Shown here: in pieces, positions 53,099-62,399 of the stretch
Position numbering within the stretch: the first letter of the stretch is position 1
Layout of the letters: each line of letters begins with the position of its first letter
Origin: an uncultured Eubacteriales bacterium
GTDB lineage: Bacteria; Bacillota; Clostridia; Christensenellales; CAG-138
Reading direction: 5' to 3'
Assembly: GCA_900543475.1 (NCBI GenBank)
Contig: UQRU01000001.1
Coordinates: forward strand, 1-64,000
DNA: 64,000 nucleotides
Translations under genes and position numbers: made by a program
The notes under the pieces: generated by a model
Seen by the model: the letters and a program-made list of their open reading frames with translations, nothing else
Database searches by the model: none
What the model was told of the DNA's origin: nothing

Positions 53099-53128
53099 TT
53101 GCCAAAGAGATCGGCCATAGCGTATAAT
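53099..53128 (+). promoter_or_regulatory. Promoter of the M50 protease-scpAB operon
   Basis: TTGCCA (53099-53104), 18 bases, TATAAT (53123-53128), about 35 bases before the TTG start. Confidence 0.65.
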
Positions 53129-53162
53129 AACAGCATCTATGTTTATATGAGGTGCTGCAAGA

Positions 53163-53837
53163 TTGTTTGGTATTACGAGCTTATTTTCTAACCCCTCGGG
53201 GATGTTGACCCAGCTGCTCTACCGGATCCCGGCGATCCTGGTCGCCCTTTCCTTCCACGAATGGGCTCACGCGTATGCCGCATATAAGCTGGGCGACCCC
53301 ACAGCCCGGAACATGGGCAGGATGACCATCAACCCCTTTGCCCACATTGACCCGCTGGGCTTTTTGACCCTGCTGTTGTTCCGGTTCGGCTGGGCGAAGC
53401 CCGTGCCCATCTCCACCCGCTACTTTAAAAATGCCCGCCGGGATGAGCTGATCGTTTCCCTGGCTGGCGTGGCGGCCAATTTGATCTTGGCCTTTTTAAG
53501 CATGGGCGTGCTATATATTTTCATCTTTACCACCGGCGTAAACCAGGCGGGGATGGAGCTGTTTAGCAACTTCTTTTTCCTAAATATCAGTTTGTGCATT
53601 TTCAACTTGCTGCCCATCCCCCCGCTGGATGGTTATCATGTAGCCCAGTGCCTGTTCCTGCGGGGGCAAAAAACCTATAGGGTGTTTTCCTTCTTGGAGC
53701 GGTATGGTTATATCATCCTGCTGGTGCTGCTCTTTACCGGCGTATTGAGCACCATTATGTCCCCCTTGGTAAACGGGATAGTATATGGCATAGATGGGAT
53801 CTATCGCTTGCTTTTCCGGCTGATGGGCCTGATTTAA
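53163..53837 (+). CDS. Site-2 protease family (M50) membrane metallopeptidase
   Basis: The 224-residue membrane protein has the zinc motif SFHEWAHAYAAYKLGD, NPFAHIDPLG and the second ligand region LLPIPPLDGYHV, with about six helices. It is the compact M50B branch without PDZ, common upstream of scpA in Clostridia. The substrate is unknown. The TTG start follows GAGGTG. It ends 1 base before scpA. Confidence 0.92.
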   Translation: MFGITSLFSNPSGMLTQLLYRIPAILVALSFHEWAHAYAAYKLGDPTARNMGRMTINPFAHIDPLGFLTLLLFRFGWAKPVPISTRYFKNARRDELIVSLAGVAANLILAFLSMGVLYIFIFTTGVNQAGMELFSNFFFLNISLCIFNLLPIPPLDGYHVAQCLFLRGQKTYRVFSFLERYGYIILLVLLFTGVLSTIMSPLVNGIVYGIDGIYRLLFRLMGLI

Positions 53838-53838
53838 A

Positions 53839-54603
53839 ATGGCGTATCAGGTACATCTCAAGCAATTCGACGGCCCGCTGGATCTATTGCTCCATCTGAT
53901 CGAGCAGGCAGAGGTGGATATCAAGGATATTTTCATCTCCGAGATCACCACCCAGTATTTGGCCTATATGGCCCAGGTGGACGAGCTGGATATGGATACG
54001 GCCAGCGAGTTTCTCACCATGGCGGCCACGTTGGTTTATATTAAGTCCCGTTCCCTTTTGCCTAGACCGCCCAAGGAAGAGGAGGAAGGGGAGGACCCAG
54101 CTGAAACCTTGATCCGTCAATTGCGGGAATACAAAGCCATCAAGCTGGCAGGCCAGCGGTTGCAGGAGCTGGAACAGGCAGCTAGGGGCATGTATACCAA
54201 GCTGCCGGAGGAATTTTTGTTGCCGCCCCAAGAGGTGGTATGGGAAGGCGGTACCAGGGAAGGGCTATTTGAGACCTTTTTGGAGCTGCTGCACAAGCGG
54301 GAACTGGCCCAGGAAAATGCCATACAGGATCAGGAGGTGCGAGCGGATACCTTTACCGTACGTACCCAGCTGGGCAAGCTGCGCAACCTGTTGCGGGAGA
54401 AATCCCAAGTGGAGTTTTGGCAGCTATTTCCGCCAAACACCTGCAAGCTGGAAATGATCGTAACCTTTATGGCCCTGCTGGATATGTTGACTCGGGGCGA
54501 GGTGCATATTCAGCAGAACCAGCCCTATGCCCCCATCCGCATATTGCGAGGCAACCTATTGGGCGAGGACGACCAGGGCGCGACCTATATGGATGAAGAA
54601 TAA
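53839..54603 (+). CDS. scpA: Segregation and condensation protein A (kleisin)
   Basis: The 254-residue kleisin has the N-terminal FDGPLDLLLHLIEQAEVDI and DIFISEITTQYLAYM, MAATLVYIKSRSLLPRP, and a C-terminal winged helix that binds SMC. It forms the condensin with SMC and ScpB. Confidence 0.97.
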   Translation: MAYQVHLKQFDGPLDLLLHLIEQAEVDIKDIFISEITTQYLAYMAQVDELDMDTASEFLTMAATLVYIKSRSLLPRPPKEEEEGEDPAETLIRQLREYKAIKLAGQRLQELEQAARGMYTKLPEEFLLPPQEVVWEGGTREGLFETFLELLHKRELAQENAIQDQEVRADTFTVRTQLGKLRNLLREKSQVEFWQLFPPNTCKLEMIVTFMALLDMLTRGEVHIQQNQPYAPIRILRGNLLGEDDQGATYMDEE

Positions 54604-54604
54604 G

Positions 54605-55255
54605 ATGGATGGTGAAAGAATGGACCTAGGAAAGCTGCAAACCGATCAGGAATGGTTTGGCGCCATCGAATGTATCCTGTTCGTATCCGGGGAGCCGGTG
54701 GATCTGGTGTCCCTACAGCGGGCGCTGGGGTTAACGGAACTGGAATTGCAGTCCATCCTGGGCAAAATGGAGGAAAGCTATGCGGCCCAGGACCGGGGCG
54801 TCCAGCTTTATCGTACCGGGGATACGGTACAACTGGTGTCCAATCGCAAATACGCCGGATTTGTGGAGGCCTTGTTGCAGCCAGCCCAGACAAAAAGCTT
54901 TTCTCAGGCCATGCTGGAGACCCTGTCCGTGGTGGCCTACAAGCAGCCGGTCACCCGAAACGATATCGAGGCCATCCGTGGCGTCCGGTGCGAATATTCC
55001 GTGAGCCAGCTGCTCAAGTTGGGGCTTATCCAAGAGCTGGGGCGTAAGGACGCAGTAGGCAGGCCTATGCTCTTTGGCACCACAGACGCGTTTTTGCGGC
55101 AGTTTGGACTCCACGATTTGGGGGAGTTGCCCAGCTATGAGACCTTCTCCAAAGATATTTCGGACGAAATGGAGGATATGGCCTTACAAGCCCCCTCCGT
55201 TCCTGAAAAAGATCCAGACCAATTGGAGTTGGAATTGCCAAATCCCCTTCTGTGA
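54605..55255 (+). CDS. scpB: Segregation and condensation protein B
   Basis: The 216-residue protein has two winged-helix domains with AIECILFVSGEPV, SQAMLETLSVVAYKQPVTRN and IEAIRGVRCEYSVSQLL, typical ScpB. It starts right after scpA (ATG 54605; ATG 54620 is an alternative start with GGTGAAAG upstream). Confidence 0.96.
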   Translation: MDGERMDLGKLQTDQEWFGAIECILFVSGEPVDLVSLQRALGLTELELQSILGKMEESYAAQDRGVQLYRTGDTVQLVSNRKYAGFVEALLQPAQTKSFSQAMLETLSVVAYKQPVTRNDIEAIRGVRCEYSVSQLLKLGLIQELGRKDAVGRPMLFGTTDAFLRQFGLHDLGELPSYETFSKDISDEMEDMALQAPSVPEKDPDQLELELPNPLL

Positions 55256-55346
55256 TTTCGTTTTACCAATCAATCAGCCGATCGGCTGGACATAAGTTTC
55301 CAACCTTGGCAGAATACTAAGGCCAGTACCTACATTTGGAGGGGAC

Positions 55347-55931
55347 ATGGCCTTTTTTCTTATTATAATTTCCATATCCTTGGGGATGGCGGGCCTTCTA
55401 TGGAATACGCCCCTTTCCTTTTTTCTGCATTGGGAAGGGAAAGAGATCCGGCTGCATGTTTCCTTACGGACGTTTTTCGGCCTTGTACCCATCGGCATGG
55501 ATATGGCGGTGCAATACTTTCCCCTGCGGCTGTATTTGGGACGGCGGCAGCTCCCTTTGGGCAAACAGCATACAGGAAGAAGATCATGGAAGGGTTTGGG
55601 GAAAGCGTTGGCTTCCCAGCGGGCCGCATGGTTCGCCTTGGACCGGCTGCGGCTGTTGGGCAAAGTGGGGAAACTGGGGGACGCATACCGATCCGTGCTA
55701 TACGCTGGGGCGTTGCATATCGGGGCGGATTGCTTGTTCCAGGTACTGTTTCAGCCCGATGCGCTGGAGATCCAGGTGGCGCCCATATGGGACTGCCGGT
55801 GCTTTTGGGTGAAACTGGAAGGCATAGGAACCCTGCGGCCTTGGCAGATTATAGGTATTGCCATTGGGCATCAAATACGTAGGAGCAGGCGAGGTAAAAA
55901 GATATGGCACACCCCATCGAAAACATTATGA
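55347..55931 (+). CDS. DUF2953-position membrane-anchored protein
   Basis: The 194-residue protein has an N-terminal membrane helix (FFLIIISISLGMAGLLW), then a soluble domain with VSLRTFFGLVPIG, a basic middle and a beta-rich end containing CFWVKLEG. Between scpB and gerW/ytfJ sporulating Clostridia have DUF2953 proteins of this size and layout. The assignment is mainly by position; the sequence match is weak. It overlaps gerW by 28 bases. Confidence 0.6.
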   Translation: MAFFLIIISISLGMAGLLWNTPLSFFLHWEGKEIRLHVSLRTFFGLVPIGMDMAVQYFPLRLYLGRRQLPLGKQHTGRRSWKGLGKALASQRAAWFALDRLRLLGKVGKLGDAYRSVLYAGALHIGADCLFQVLFQPDALEIQVAPIWDCRCFWVKLEGIGTLRPWQIIGIAIGHQIRRSRRGKKIWHTPSKTL

Positions 55932-56356
55932 AAACCACCATGGAAGAAATTAAGCAGATGGTGGATGTCAATACCGTGGTGGGCACCCCCATCCTGACAG
56001 GTACGGAGACCATGATCCTACCCGTATCCAAAGTAAGCGTGGGATTCTTTTCGGGAGGCGGCGAATACGGTGGGGCAAAGCCGGCAAAAGGCCCGTGCCC
56101 CATTGCAAAGAGCGGTGGAGAACTGGCCATGGAACAGGAAGAAAAAGGATATCCCTTTGCGGGGGCATCCATTGGAGGCATGACCTTGACCCCCTTGGCA
56201 TTCTTGTCCGTGACCAACGGGACCGTAAAGGTTTTGCCGGCCCAGAGTAATACCACCTTGGATCGGGCCATTGAATTGATACCAGAGGCGATCACCACCT
56301 TGGAGCAAGCGATTTCCGGTTTGTGCAATAAGAAAGGGGCAGAGGAAGCAAAATGA
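55904..56356 (+). CDS. ytfJ: Sporulation protein GerW/YtfJ
   Basis: The 150-residue protein starts HPIENIMKTTMEEIKQMVDV, followed by GTPI, ILPVSKVSVGFFSGGGEY and a Gly-rich middle, the YtfJ family. In Bacillus it is a forespore protein needed for normal germination with L-alanine. Its stop overlaps the next gene's ATG. Confidence 0.95.
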   Translation: MAHPIENIMKTTMEEIKQMVDVNTVVGTPILTGTETMILPVSKVSVGFFSGGGEYGGAKPAKGPCPIAKSGGELAMEQEEKGYPFAGASIGGMTLTPLAFLSVTNGTVKVLPAQSNTTLDRAIELIPEAITTLEQAISGLCNKKGAEEAK

Positions 56357-57480
56357 TAGGGCGGCAAGTAAGGCGGTATCTAGCAGGCGCCATCGCCATC
56401 CTGTCCCTATGGGCCGCTCTGCCCGCCCTAGCAGATCAACAGCCGGTATCCAGCGCAGCGGGGGCCATCTTAATGGAAGCCACCACAGGGAAGGTACTGT
56501 ATGCGAAAAACGCCCATCAGCAGTTGCCCATGGCTAGCACCACAAAGATTATGACGGCATTGCTGGCCATTGAGCATGGGGATTTAGACGAGATGGTCAC
56601 CACCGATGCCAGCGCCTATGGGGTTGAGGGTTCCAGCATGTATTTGCAGCTGGAGGAGACGGTGAGCCTGCGGGATCTACTCTATGGGCTCATGTTGGCT
56701 TCCGGAAACGATGCTGCCGTGGCCATTGCGGTGCATATCGGCCATGGCGTGGCGCAGTTTGCCAACATGATGAACCAGCGAGCTAAGGCCCTGGGCGCGT
56801 TTAACACCAATTTTGTCACCCCCAACGGTTTACCGGACCCAGACCATTATACGACGGCCTACGATCTAGCTTGCATCGCGGCGGCGGCCATGCAAAATCC
56901 CACCTTTCGGGAGATCGTATCCACCCAATATTATCGAACCAGCACGGGGGCTGTGCCCAGGACATTTAAAAACAAGAACAAGATCCTATGGAATTACGAG
57001 GGGGGAAACGGGATCAAAACTGGCTATACCAAGGCTGCCGGCCGGTGCCTGGTGTTTGCGGCGGAACGGGACGGGATGCAGCTGGTGGGGGTGTTGCTCA
57101 ATTGCAGCGATATGTTCGAGGAAGCGGAAATGCTGTTGGATTACGGCATGGAGCATTATGAAATGACGCCGTTGGTAAGAGGCGGGCAAGCCATTGCCAA
57201 CGTATATGTGGCGGATGGGATGAAAAACCGGTTGGCACTTTGCCCGGGGGAAGATATAATGGTACCTGTGGAAAAGGATGGGAGCAGCTTATATAAGACC
57301 CGGGTGCTGCTACCAGATGGGCTAACGGCTCCCATAACCGCAGGGCAGACTTGCGGGGAGGTGGAGGTCCTGGAAGAAGACGGGACCCTGCGGGCCAAAT
57401 TTGACCTGCTCGCCATGGAGGACGTGGACCAGGCCACAGTAGGCTTCTATATAAAGAAGCTATTCCGCAACATGACATAG
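56353..57480 (+). CDS. D-alanyl-D-alanine carboxypeptidase (PBP5/DacB/DacF type)
   Basis: The 375-residue protein has a signal peptide (AIAILSLWAALPALA) and a complete serine carboxypeptidase domain: S-x-x-K in MASTTKIMTALL, S-x-N in LASGNDAAVA and KTG in GIKTGYTKAAG, then the C-terminal beta domain and an end helix that may associate with the membrane. It trims pentapeptides, probably in spore cortex given the neighbour ytfJ. It is the working counterpart of the motif-less protein at 51917. Confidence 0.95.
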   Translation: MIGRQVRRYLAGAIAILSLWAALPALADQQPVSSAAGAILMEATTGKVLYAKNAHQQLPMASTTKIMTALLAIEHGDLDEMVTTDASAYGVEGSSMYLQLEETVSLRDLLYGLMLASGNDAAVAIAVHIGHGVAQFANMMNQRAKALGAFNTNFVTPNGLPDPDHYTTAYDLACIAAAAMQNPTFREIVSTQYYRTSTGAVPRTFKNKNKILWNYEGGNGIKTGYTKAAGRCLVFAAERDGMQLVGVLLNCSDMFEEAEMLLDYGMEHYEMTPLVRGGQAIANVYVADGMKNRLALCPGEDIMVPVEKDGSSLYKTRVLLPDGLTAPITAGQTCGEVEVLEEDGTLRAKFDLLAMEDVDQATVGFYIKKLFRNMT

Positions 57481-57534
57481 GATGGAAAGCCGGCCTTTTG
57501 CCCTGCGGGGAGGGGATTTGGACGACCACCTGTA

Positions 57535-57561
57535 AAAAGCCTTGCCTTGGGCAGGGCTTTT
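57535..57561 (+). terminator. Terminator after the carboxypeptidase gene
   Basis: AAAAGCCTTGCC (57535-57546) pairs with GGCAGGGCTTTT (57550-57561): 12 bp with one wobble, loop TTG. Confidence 0.8.
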
Positions 57562-57629
57562 CGGCATAGGGACGCAAGCCGAAGGCAAGCGATGCCGGAA
57601 AAATCCATTGGGCGTAAGGGGGAATCGGA

Positions 57630-58349
57630 ATGCGGCTGCAAAAATATATGGCGGAGGCAGGTATTGCTTCCCGCCGTAAGTGCGAGGAACTGATCCAGGC
57701 GGGCCGAGTGAAGGTCAATGGCCAGGTCGCTATCCTGGGGGCGTGCGTGGAGCCGCTACAGGATTTGGTCGAGGTGGATGGGGAGCCCCTTGGGAAAAGC
57801 CAGCAGAAGGTGACGGTAATACTCAACAAGCCACGGGGGGTCATGTGTACCGCCCAGGACCCCCAGGGGCGGCCTACGGTTGGCGACTATGTGAAGGACT
57901 TGCCTGTAAGGGTATACAATGCAGGCCGCTTGGATTATGATTCCGAAGGGTTGTTGGTAATGACCAACGATGGGGAGCTGGCCTATAAGCTGACCCATCC
58001 CCGCTTTTGTATGGACAAGACCTATGCAGCTATTTGCGACGGATTGCTTACAAAGGCGCAGATCGCTGCGCTGGAACAGGGGGTCCAGCTGGAGGACGGG
58101 CCTACCCATCCTGCCAAGGTCCGGGAGGTCTTCAAGCTGCGCAACGGGAACACCGCCTTTAATATCACCATACACGAGGGCCGGAATCGGCAAGTCCGGC
58201 GGATGCTGGAAGCGGTAGGGCACGAAACCCTTGCCCTTAAGCGGGTCGCCTTGGGGCCCTTGCGCCTGGGAGACCTGCCCAGCGGGACATATAGGTCTTT
58301 GACAGCCCAGGAATGGGACGAACTGCATGCATGGCTACGCAGCCATTAG
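57630..58349 (+). CDS. rluB: Ribosomal large-subunit pseudouridine synthase (RluB/RsuA family)
   Basis: The 239-residue protein has an N-terminal S4 domain (RLQKYMAEAGIASRRKCEEL), the catalytic Asp in NAGRLDYDSEGLLVMTNDGE and the C-terminal HEGRNRQVRRMLEAVGH. It makes a pseudouridine in 23S rRNA, or in 16S if it is RsuA-like. In Firmicutes it usually follows the scpAB-dac block, as here. Confidence 0.94.
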   Translation: MRLQKYMAEAGIASRRKCEELIQAGRVKVNGQVAILGACVEPLQDLVEVDGEPLGKSQQKVTVILNKPRGVMCTAQDPQGRPTVGDYVKDLPVRVYNAGRLDYDSEGLLVMTNDGELAYKLTHPRFCMDKTYAAICDGLLTKAQIAALEQGVQLEDGPTHPAKVREVFKLRNGNTAFNITIHEGRNRQVRRMLEAVGHETLALKRVALGPLRLGDLPSGTYRSLTAQEWDELHAWLRSH

Positions 58350-58409
58350 AAAAAAATATAACAAACCCATGAGAGATTAAAATATCGTTGGTAAAATTGA
58401 CAAATCTCC

Positions 58410-58486
58410 TTGCGTACAAGTCTGTATTTATGTACAATATAAGTAATCGGGTTTTACTTGAGGAGATCACTCAAGAGAACTATTAT
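58410..58486 (+). promoter_or_regulatory. Two candidate promoters and an inverted repeat upstream of the decarboxylase operon
   Basis: Promoter 1: TTGCGT (58410-58415), 17 bases, TACAAT (58433-58438). Promoter 2: TTGAGG (58458-58463), 17 bases, TATTAT (58481-58486). The inverted repeat CTTGAG (58457-58462) / CTCAAG (58470-58475) covers the -35 and spacer of promoter 2 and may be an operator. Confidence 0.5.
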
Positions 58487-58547
58487 AACTACATCTTATA
58501 TCAATTTACTCTTGAAAAAGAATTATTAAGAAGGGAGGAACACAATC

Positions 58548-58958
58548 ATGCAAAACATCAGTCCGTGGTTTGTGCTTGTGCTTGGCATGGCGACGGTTTT
58601 CATCGGGCTCATTTGCTTGATCTTGCTCACAAAGATTATGAGCGCTGTAATGGTCAAGAACAAAAGCGCGGCGCCTGCTGCCCAGGAAAAAGCCAAAGTG
58701 CCTGTGGCGCAGGCCGCGGCCGTTCCTGCAGCGCTGAACATAGGGGACCGCAAGCTGTTGGATGCCATTCTTGCCGCATCCATTGCATGCGCCATGGGGA
58801 CAGAGCCCCAGGGCTTGCGCATCCATTCCATTCGCTGCTTGTCCGCAGCCCCGGTAGGGGATCGCGGCCAGTTTGTAGCCGCGGTATCCGCGGCGGTAGC
58901 CACGGCCATGGGCACCGAGCCCCAAGGCTTACGGATCCATAGCATCAAACGCGTTTAA
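58548..58958 (+). CDS. OadG-like gamma subunit of a sodium-pump decarboxylase, with repeated C-terminal motif
   Basis: The 136-residue protein has one membrane helix near the start (FVLVLGMATVFIGLICLILL), an Ala/Pro linker and two copies of a ~30-residue domain: DRKLLDAILAASIACAMGTE and DRGQFVAAVSAAVATAMGTE, each continuing PQGLRIHSI. Usual OadG-type proteins carry one such unit. It should assemble the carboxyltransferase with the membrane beta subunit. AAGGGAGG precedes the ATG. Confidence 0.85.
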   Translation: MQNISPWFVLVLGMATVFIGLICLILLTKIMSAVMVKNKSAAPAAQEKAKVPVAQAAAVPAALNIGDRKLLDAILAASIACAMGTEPQGLRIHSIRCLSAAPVGDRGQFVAAVSAAVATAMGTEPQGLRIHSIKRV

Positions 58959-59000
58959 TCCCAACCACAAATTTTACAAAATCATCAGGAGGATGTATTC

Positions 59001-59372
59001 ATGCGTAAATTCATCGTCAACGTCAACGGTTCTTCTTATGAAGTTGAAGTAGAAGAGATCGCCGCCGGCGCCGCTCCCGTTGCGGCCCCCGCTCCCGCTG
59101 CCGCGCCTGCTGCGCCCGCTCCTGCCCCCGCTGCTGCGCCCGTGCAGGCTGCCGCCGGCCAAGAGTCCGTAGAAGCGCCCATGCCTGGCAACATCATGGA
59201 TGTCCGCGTGAAGGTGGGCGATGTGGTCAAGAGCGGCGATGTGTTGGCCATTCTAGAAGCGATGAAGATGGAAAATGAGATCATGGCCCCCCGGGATGGC
59301 AAGGTGGTGGCTGTAAACGTGGCCAAGGGCGCTACTGTCAATTCCGGCGATGTGCTGGTAGTGCTGGCCTAA
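59001..59372 (+). CDS. Biotin carboxyl carrier protein of the sodium-pump decarboxylase
   Basis: The 123-residue protein has an N-terminal FIVNVNGSSYEVEVEEI, an Ala/Pro-rich flexible linker of about 30 residues and a biotinyl domain with the biotin attachment site EAMKMENEI (Lys). It shuttles CO2 between the carboxyltransferase (60726) and OadB. CAGGAGGATG precedes the ATG. Confidence 0.96.
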   Translation: MRKFIVNVNGSSYEVEVEEIAAGAAPVAAPAPAAAPAAPAPAPAAAPVQAAAGQESVEAPMPGNIMDVRVKVGDVVKSGDVLAILEAMKMENEIMAPRDGKVVAVNVAKGATVNSGDVLVVLA

Positions 59373-59490
59373 GGCATGTCTCCAAGCCCGGCGGCCTGAC
59401 CAGCCGCCGGGCGGACGCTCCGCCGCCGATTTAGGCGGGGAGCCCAATATGGCTGCTTGTAGCCATGCCGACTGACCTAAGGAGTTCTTC

Positions 59491-60687
59491 ATGCAGAATT
59501 ATATAGAACCAATTCAGGACTTTATCAAGTCCACGGGTTTTTCTCAGCTGGCTGAAAATCCGCTGTGCCTGGTAATGATCGCCATTGCCTGCCTGCTGAT
59601 GTACTTGGCCATCGTGAAGAAATACGAACCCATGCTGCTGTTGACCATCGCCTTTGGTATGCTGCTGACCAACCTGCCCGGCGCCAATATGTACCATACC
59701 TATCTCTATGAGGGCGGACATGTGAACTGGGCGCAGTTCAGCCAGGATGCAGGCTTGATCGACTATTTGTACCTGGGTGTGAAGTTGGGGATCTATCCAT
59801 CCCTGATCTTCATGGGGGTAGGCGCCATGACGGACTTTGGCCCCTTGATCGCCAATCCCCGCAGCCTGCTGCTAGGGGCGGCTGCCCAGCTGGGCATCTT
59901 TGTTGCCTTTATGGGCGCATTGGCCCTTTCGGATATTTTCCCCGGAATCCAGTTTGGCTATAACGAAGCCGCTTCCATCGGCATCATCGGCGGCGCAGAC
60001 GGGCCTACGGCTATCTATGTGACCTCCCAACTCGCCCCGACCCTTCTGGGCCCCATCGCAGTGGCGGCGTATAGCTATATGGCCCTGGTCCCGGTGATCC
60101 AGCCCCCCATCATGAAGGCGCTTACCACCAAGGCAGAACGTCGAATCGTCATGAAACAGCTGCGGCCCGTTTCCAAGGCGGAAAAGATCGTATTCCCCAT
60201 CGTGGTCACCATTTTCGTTTCCCTGTTGCTGCCCTCCGCCGCGCCGTTGATCGGTATGCTGATGCTGGGCAACCTATTTAGGGAGAGCGGCGTGGTGGAC
60301 CGGCTCAGCAAGACCGCCCAAAACGAGCTGATCAACATCGTTACCATTTTCCTGGGGGTTTCCGTTGGCGCTACCGCCACCGCCGAAGCCTTCCTCAACG
60401 GGCAGACCTTGGGTATCTTCGCCATGGGCGTGATCGCTTTCGCCTTTGGAACGGCTGGCGGCGTGCTGCTTGCCAAGCTGATGAACCTATTCTCCAAGGA
60501 TAAGATCAATCCCCTCATCGGCTCCGCCGGCGTTTCCGCCGTGCCCATGGCCGCCCGGGTATCCCAGGTGGTGGGCCAGAAGGAGAATCCCGGCAACTTC
60601 CTGCTCATGCATGCCATGGGCCCCAATGTGGCCGGCGTTATCGGCAGCGCCATTGCCGCGGGCGTGTTCCTGGCGCTGTTCCTCTAA
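59491..60687 (+). CDS. oadB: Sodium-ion-translocating decarboxylase beta subunit
   Basis: The 398-residue membrane protein with about nine helices decarboxylates carboxybiotin and exports Na+. Conserved are [16 protein letters not shown], the re-entrant Asp motif [20 protein letters not shown] and the C-terminal [13 protein letters not shown] and [14 protein letters not shown]. It converts the free energy of decarboxylation into a sodium gradient. Confidence 0.97.
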   Translation: MQNYIEPIQDFIKSTGFSQLAENPLCLVMIAIACLLMYLAIVKKYEPMLLLTIAFGMLLTNLPGANMYHTYLYEGGHVNWAQFSQDAGLIDYLYLGVKLGIYPSLIFMGVGAMTDFGPLIANPRSLLLGAAAQLGIFVAFMGALALSDIFPGIQFGYNEAASIGIIGGADGPTAIYVTSQLAPTLLGPIAVAAYSYMALVPVIQPPIMKALTTKAERRIVMKQLRPVSKAEKIVFPIVVTIFVSLLLPSAAPLIGMLMLGNLFRESGVVDRLSKTAQNELINIVTIFLGVSVGATATAEAFLNGQTLGIFAMGVIAFAFGTAGGVLLAKLMNLFSKDKINPLIGSAGVSAVPMAARVSQVVGQKENPGNFLLMHAMGPNVAGVIGSAIAAGVFLALFL

Positions 60688-60725
60688 TGCCCGTGCCCTC
60701 TACCGTCTTTTAGGAGGTTTATTGA

Positions 60726-62195
60726 ATGGCACATAAACTTATGATCACCGATACCATCCTGCGCGATGCCCACCAGTCCCAGGCAGCTACCCGTATGCGG
60801 GTAGAGGATATGCTTCCCGCCTGCGATATCCTGGATAGCATCGGCTATTATTCCCTAGAATGCTGGGGCGGCGCTACCTTTGATAGCTGCCTGCGCTTCC
60901 TGAACGAAGATCCCTGGGACCGGCTTCGTAAGCTGAAAAAAGCTCTGCCTCATACCAAGCTGCAGATGCTGTTCCGGGGCCAGAACATCCTGGGCTATAA
61001 GCATTATGCTGACGACGTGGTGGAGCAGTTCTGCCGCAAGGCCATTGAAAACGGCATCGATGTCATCCGTATTTTCGATGCGCTGAACGATGTGCGCAAC
61101 CTGGAAGCCGCCATCAAGTTCACCAAGAAGTACGGCGGCATCTGCGAGCCTGCCATCAGCTACACCATCAGCCCTGTGCACAACGAGGACTATTTCGTCA
61201 AGCTGGCCAAGGAACTGGTCCAGATGGGCGCAGATAACATCTGCATCAAGGATATGGCCAACCTGCTGCTGCCCTATGACGCCTATTCCTTGGTGAAGCG
61301 GCTCAAGAGCGAGGTGGATGTCCCCATCCATCTGCATACCCATAATACCACCGGCACCGGCGATATGACCTATCTGATGGCGGTGCAGGCGGGTGTGGAC
61401 ATCGTGGATTGCGCTTTGTCCCCTCTGGCCAACGGCACTTCCCAGCCCGCTACAGAGTCCCTGGTGGCGACCCTGAAGGGCACGGAATACGATACTGGCT
61501 ATGATTTGGAGCTGCTGGCTAAAGCGGCCAAGCATTTCCGCGGCGTTGCCCAGAAGCTCAAGGAGCAGGGCAGCCTGGACCCCAAGGTGCTCAGCGTGGA
61601 TACCAACACCCTGATCTATCAGGTGCCCGGCGGCATGCTCAGCAACTTGATTTCCCAGCTGAAGCAAGCAGGGAAGGAAGAGAAGTACTATGACGTGCTG
61701 GCGGAGATCCCGGTGGTGCGCAAGGACTTCGGCTATCCGCCACTGGTAACCCCCACCAGCCAGATCGTTGGTACCCAGGCCGTGTTCAATGTGCTCATGG
61801 GCCGGTACAAGACCTTCCCCAAGGAATCCAAAGCCCTGTTGGCCGGCGAATACGGCGCCCTGCCCGGCGAGGTAAACGAAGAAGTGCGCAAGATGGCCAT
61901 CGGCGATAAGAAGCCTATCACCTGCCGCCCCGCTGACCTGCTGGCCCCTGAGCTGGACAAATACCGGGAGGAGATCAAGGACTATATGGAGCAGGAAGAG
62001 GATGTGCTTAGCTACGCCCTGTTCCCCCAGGTAGCCATGAAGTTCTTCGAGGCCAGGAAGGCGGCCCGGGAACCCAAGCCTGTGGAACCCGCTCCCGCGC
62101 CTGCAGCGGCGGCTGCGGCTCCGGCCCCGGCCCCGGCCCCTGCACCGGCGCCCGCCGGCGTTACTACCCTGTATGTGGAGGATCTCTCCATCTAA
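60726..62195 (+). CDS. oadA: Carboxyltransferase (oxaloacetate decarboxylase alpha / 5S-type) without biotinyl domain
   Basis: The 489-residue TIM-barrel enzyme has ITDTILRDAHQSQAATRMR, the metal and substrate region IFDALNDVRN, ICIKDMANLL and HLHTHNTTGTGDM, plus a C-terminal PYC/OADA helical domain. It transfers CO2 from oxaloacetate, or another acid, to biotin. After the helical domain there is an Ala/Pro repeat linker that stops at TTLYVEDLSI instead of a biotin domain; biotin is on the separate carrier at 59001. The substrate could be oxaloacetate or another carboxylate. Confidence 0.93.
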   Translation: MAHKLMITDTILRDAHQSQAATRMRVEDMLPACDILDSIGYYSLECWGGATFDSCLRFLNEDPWDRLRKLKKALPHTKLQMLFRGQNILGYKHYADDVVEQFCRKAIENGIDVIRIFDALNDVRNLEAAIKFTKKYGGICEPAISYTISPVHNEDYFVKLAKELVQMGADNICIKDMANLLLPYDAYSLVKRLKSEVDVPIHLHTHNTTGTGDMTYLMAVQAGVDIVDCALSPLANGTSQPATESLVATLKGTEYDTGYDLELLAKAAKHFRGVAQKLKEQGSLDPKVLSVDTNTLIYQVPGGMLSNLISQLKQAGKEEKYYDVLAEIPVVRKDFGYPPLVTPTSQIVGTQAVFNVLMGRYKTFPKESKALLAGEYGALPGEVNEEVRKMAIGDKKPITCRPADLLAPELDKYREEIKDYMEQEEDVLSYALFPQVAMKFFEARKAAREPKPVEPAPAPAAAAAAPAPAPAPAPAPAGVTTLYVEDLSI

Positions 62196-62217
62196 CAGCA
62201 GCAAGGAGCTCAAAAGC

Positions 62218-62244
62218 AAAGGGACTGGTTTTCCAGTCCCTTTT
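62218..62244 (+). terminator. Terminator after the decarboxylase operon
   Basis: AAAGGGACTGG (62218-62228) pairs perfectly with CCAGTCCCTTT (62233-62243), loop TTTT. Confidence 0.85.
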
Positions 62245-62399
62245 CACATGCTTGGAATACTGGCGTTTCTAAACCGATAGGTATTACGGGCCAGGAAAGG
62301 GAAGGAAACCGAGATATTATGGCTGGGTCGGGAAAACAAAGGGGCGTTGCCTTTCCATGTTGCCGTCCCTATGGGCGACTTTCATTTGCCTGTGGGTGT

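Noticed and set aside
60855-62219. 454-codon open frame antisense to the carboxyltransferase gene
   Set aside because: Same composition effect; low-complexity protein with no start signal, opposite a gene with clear family motifs.
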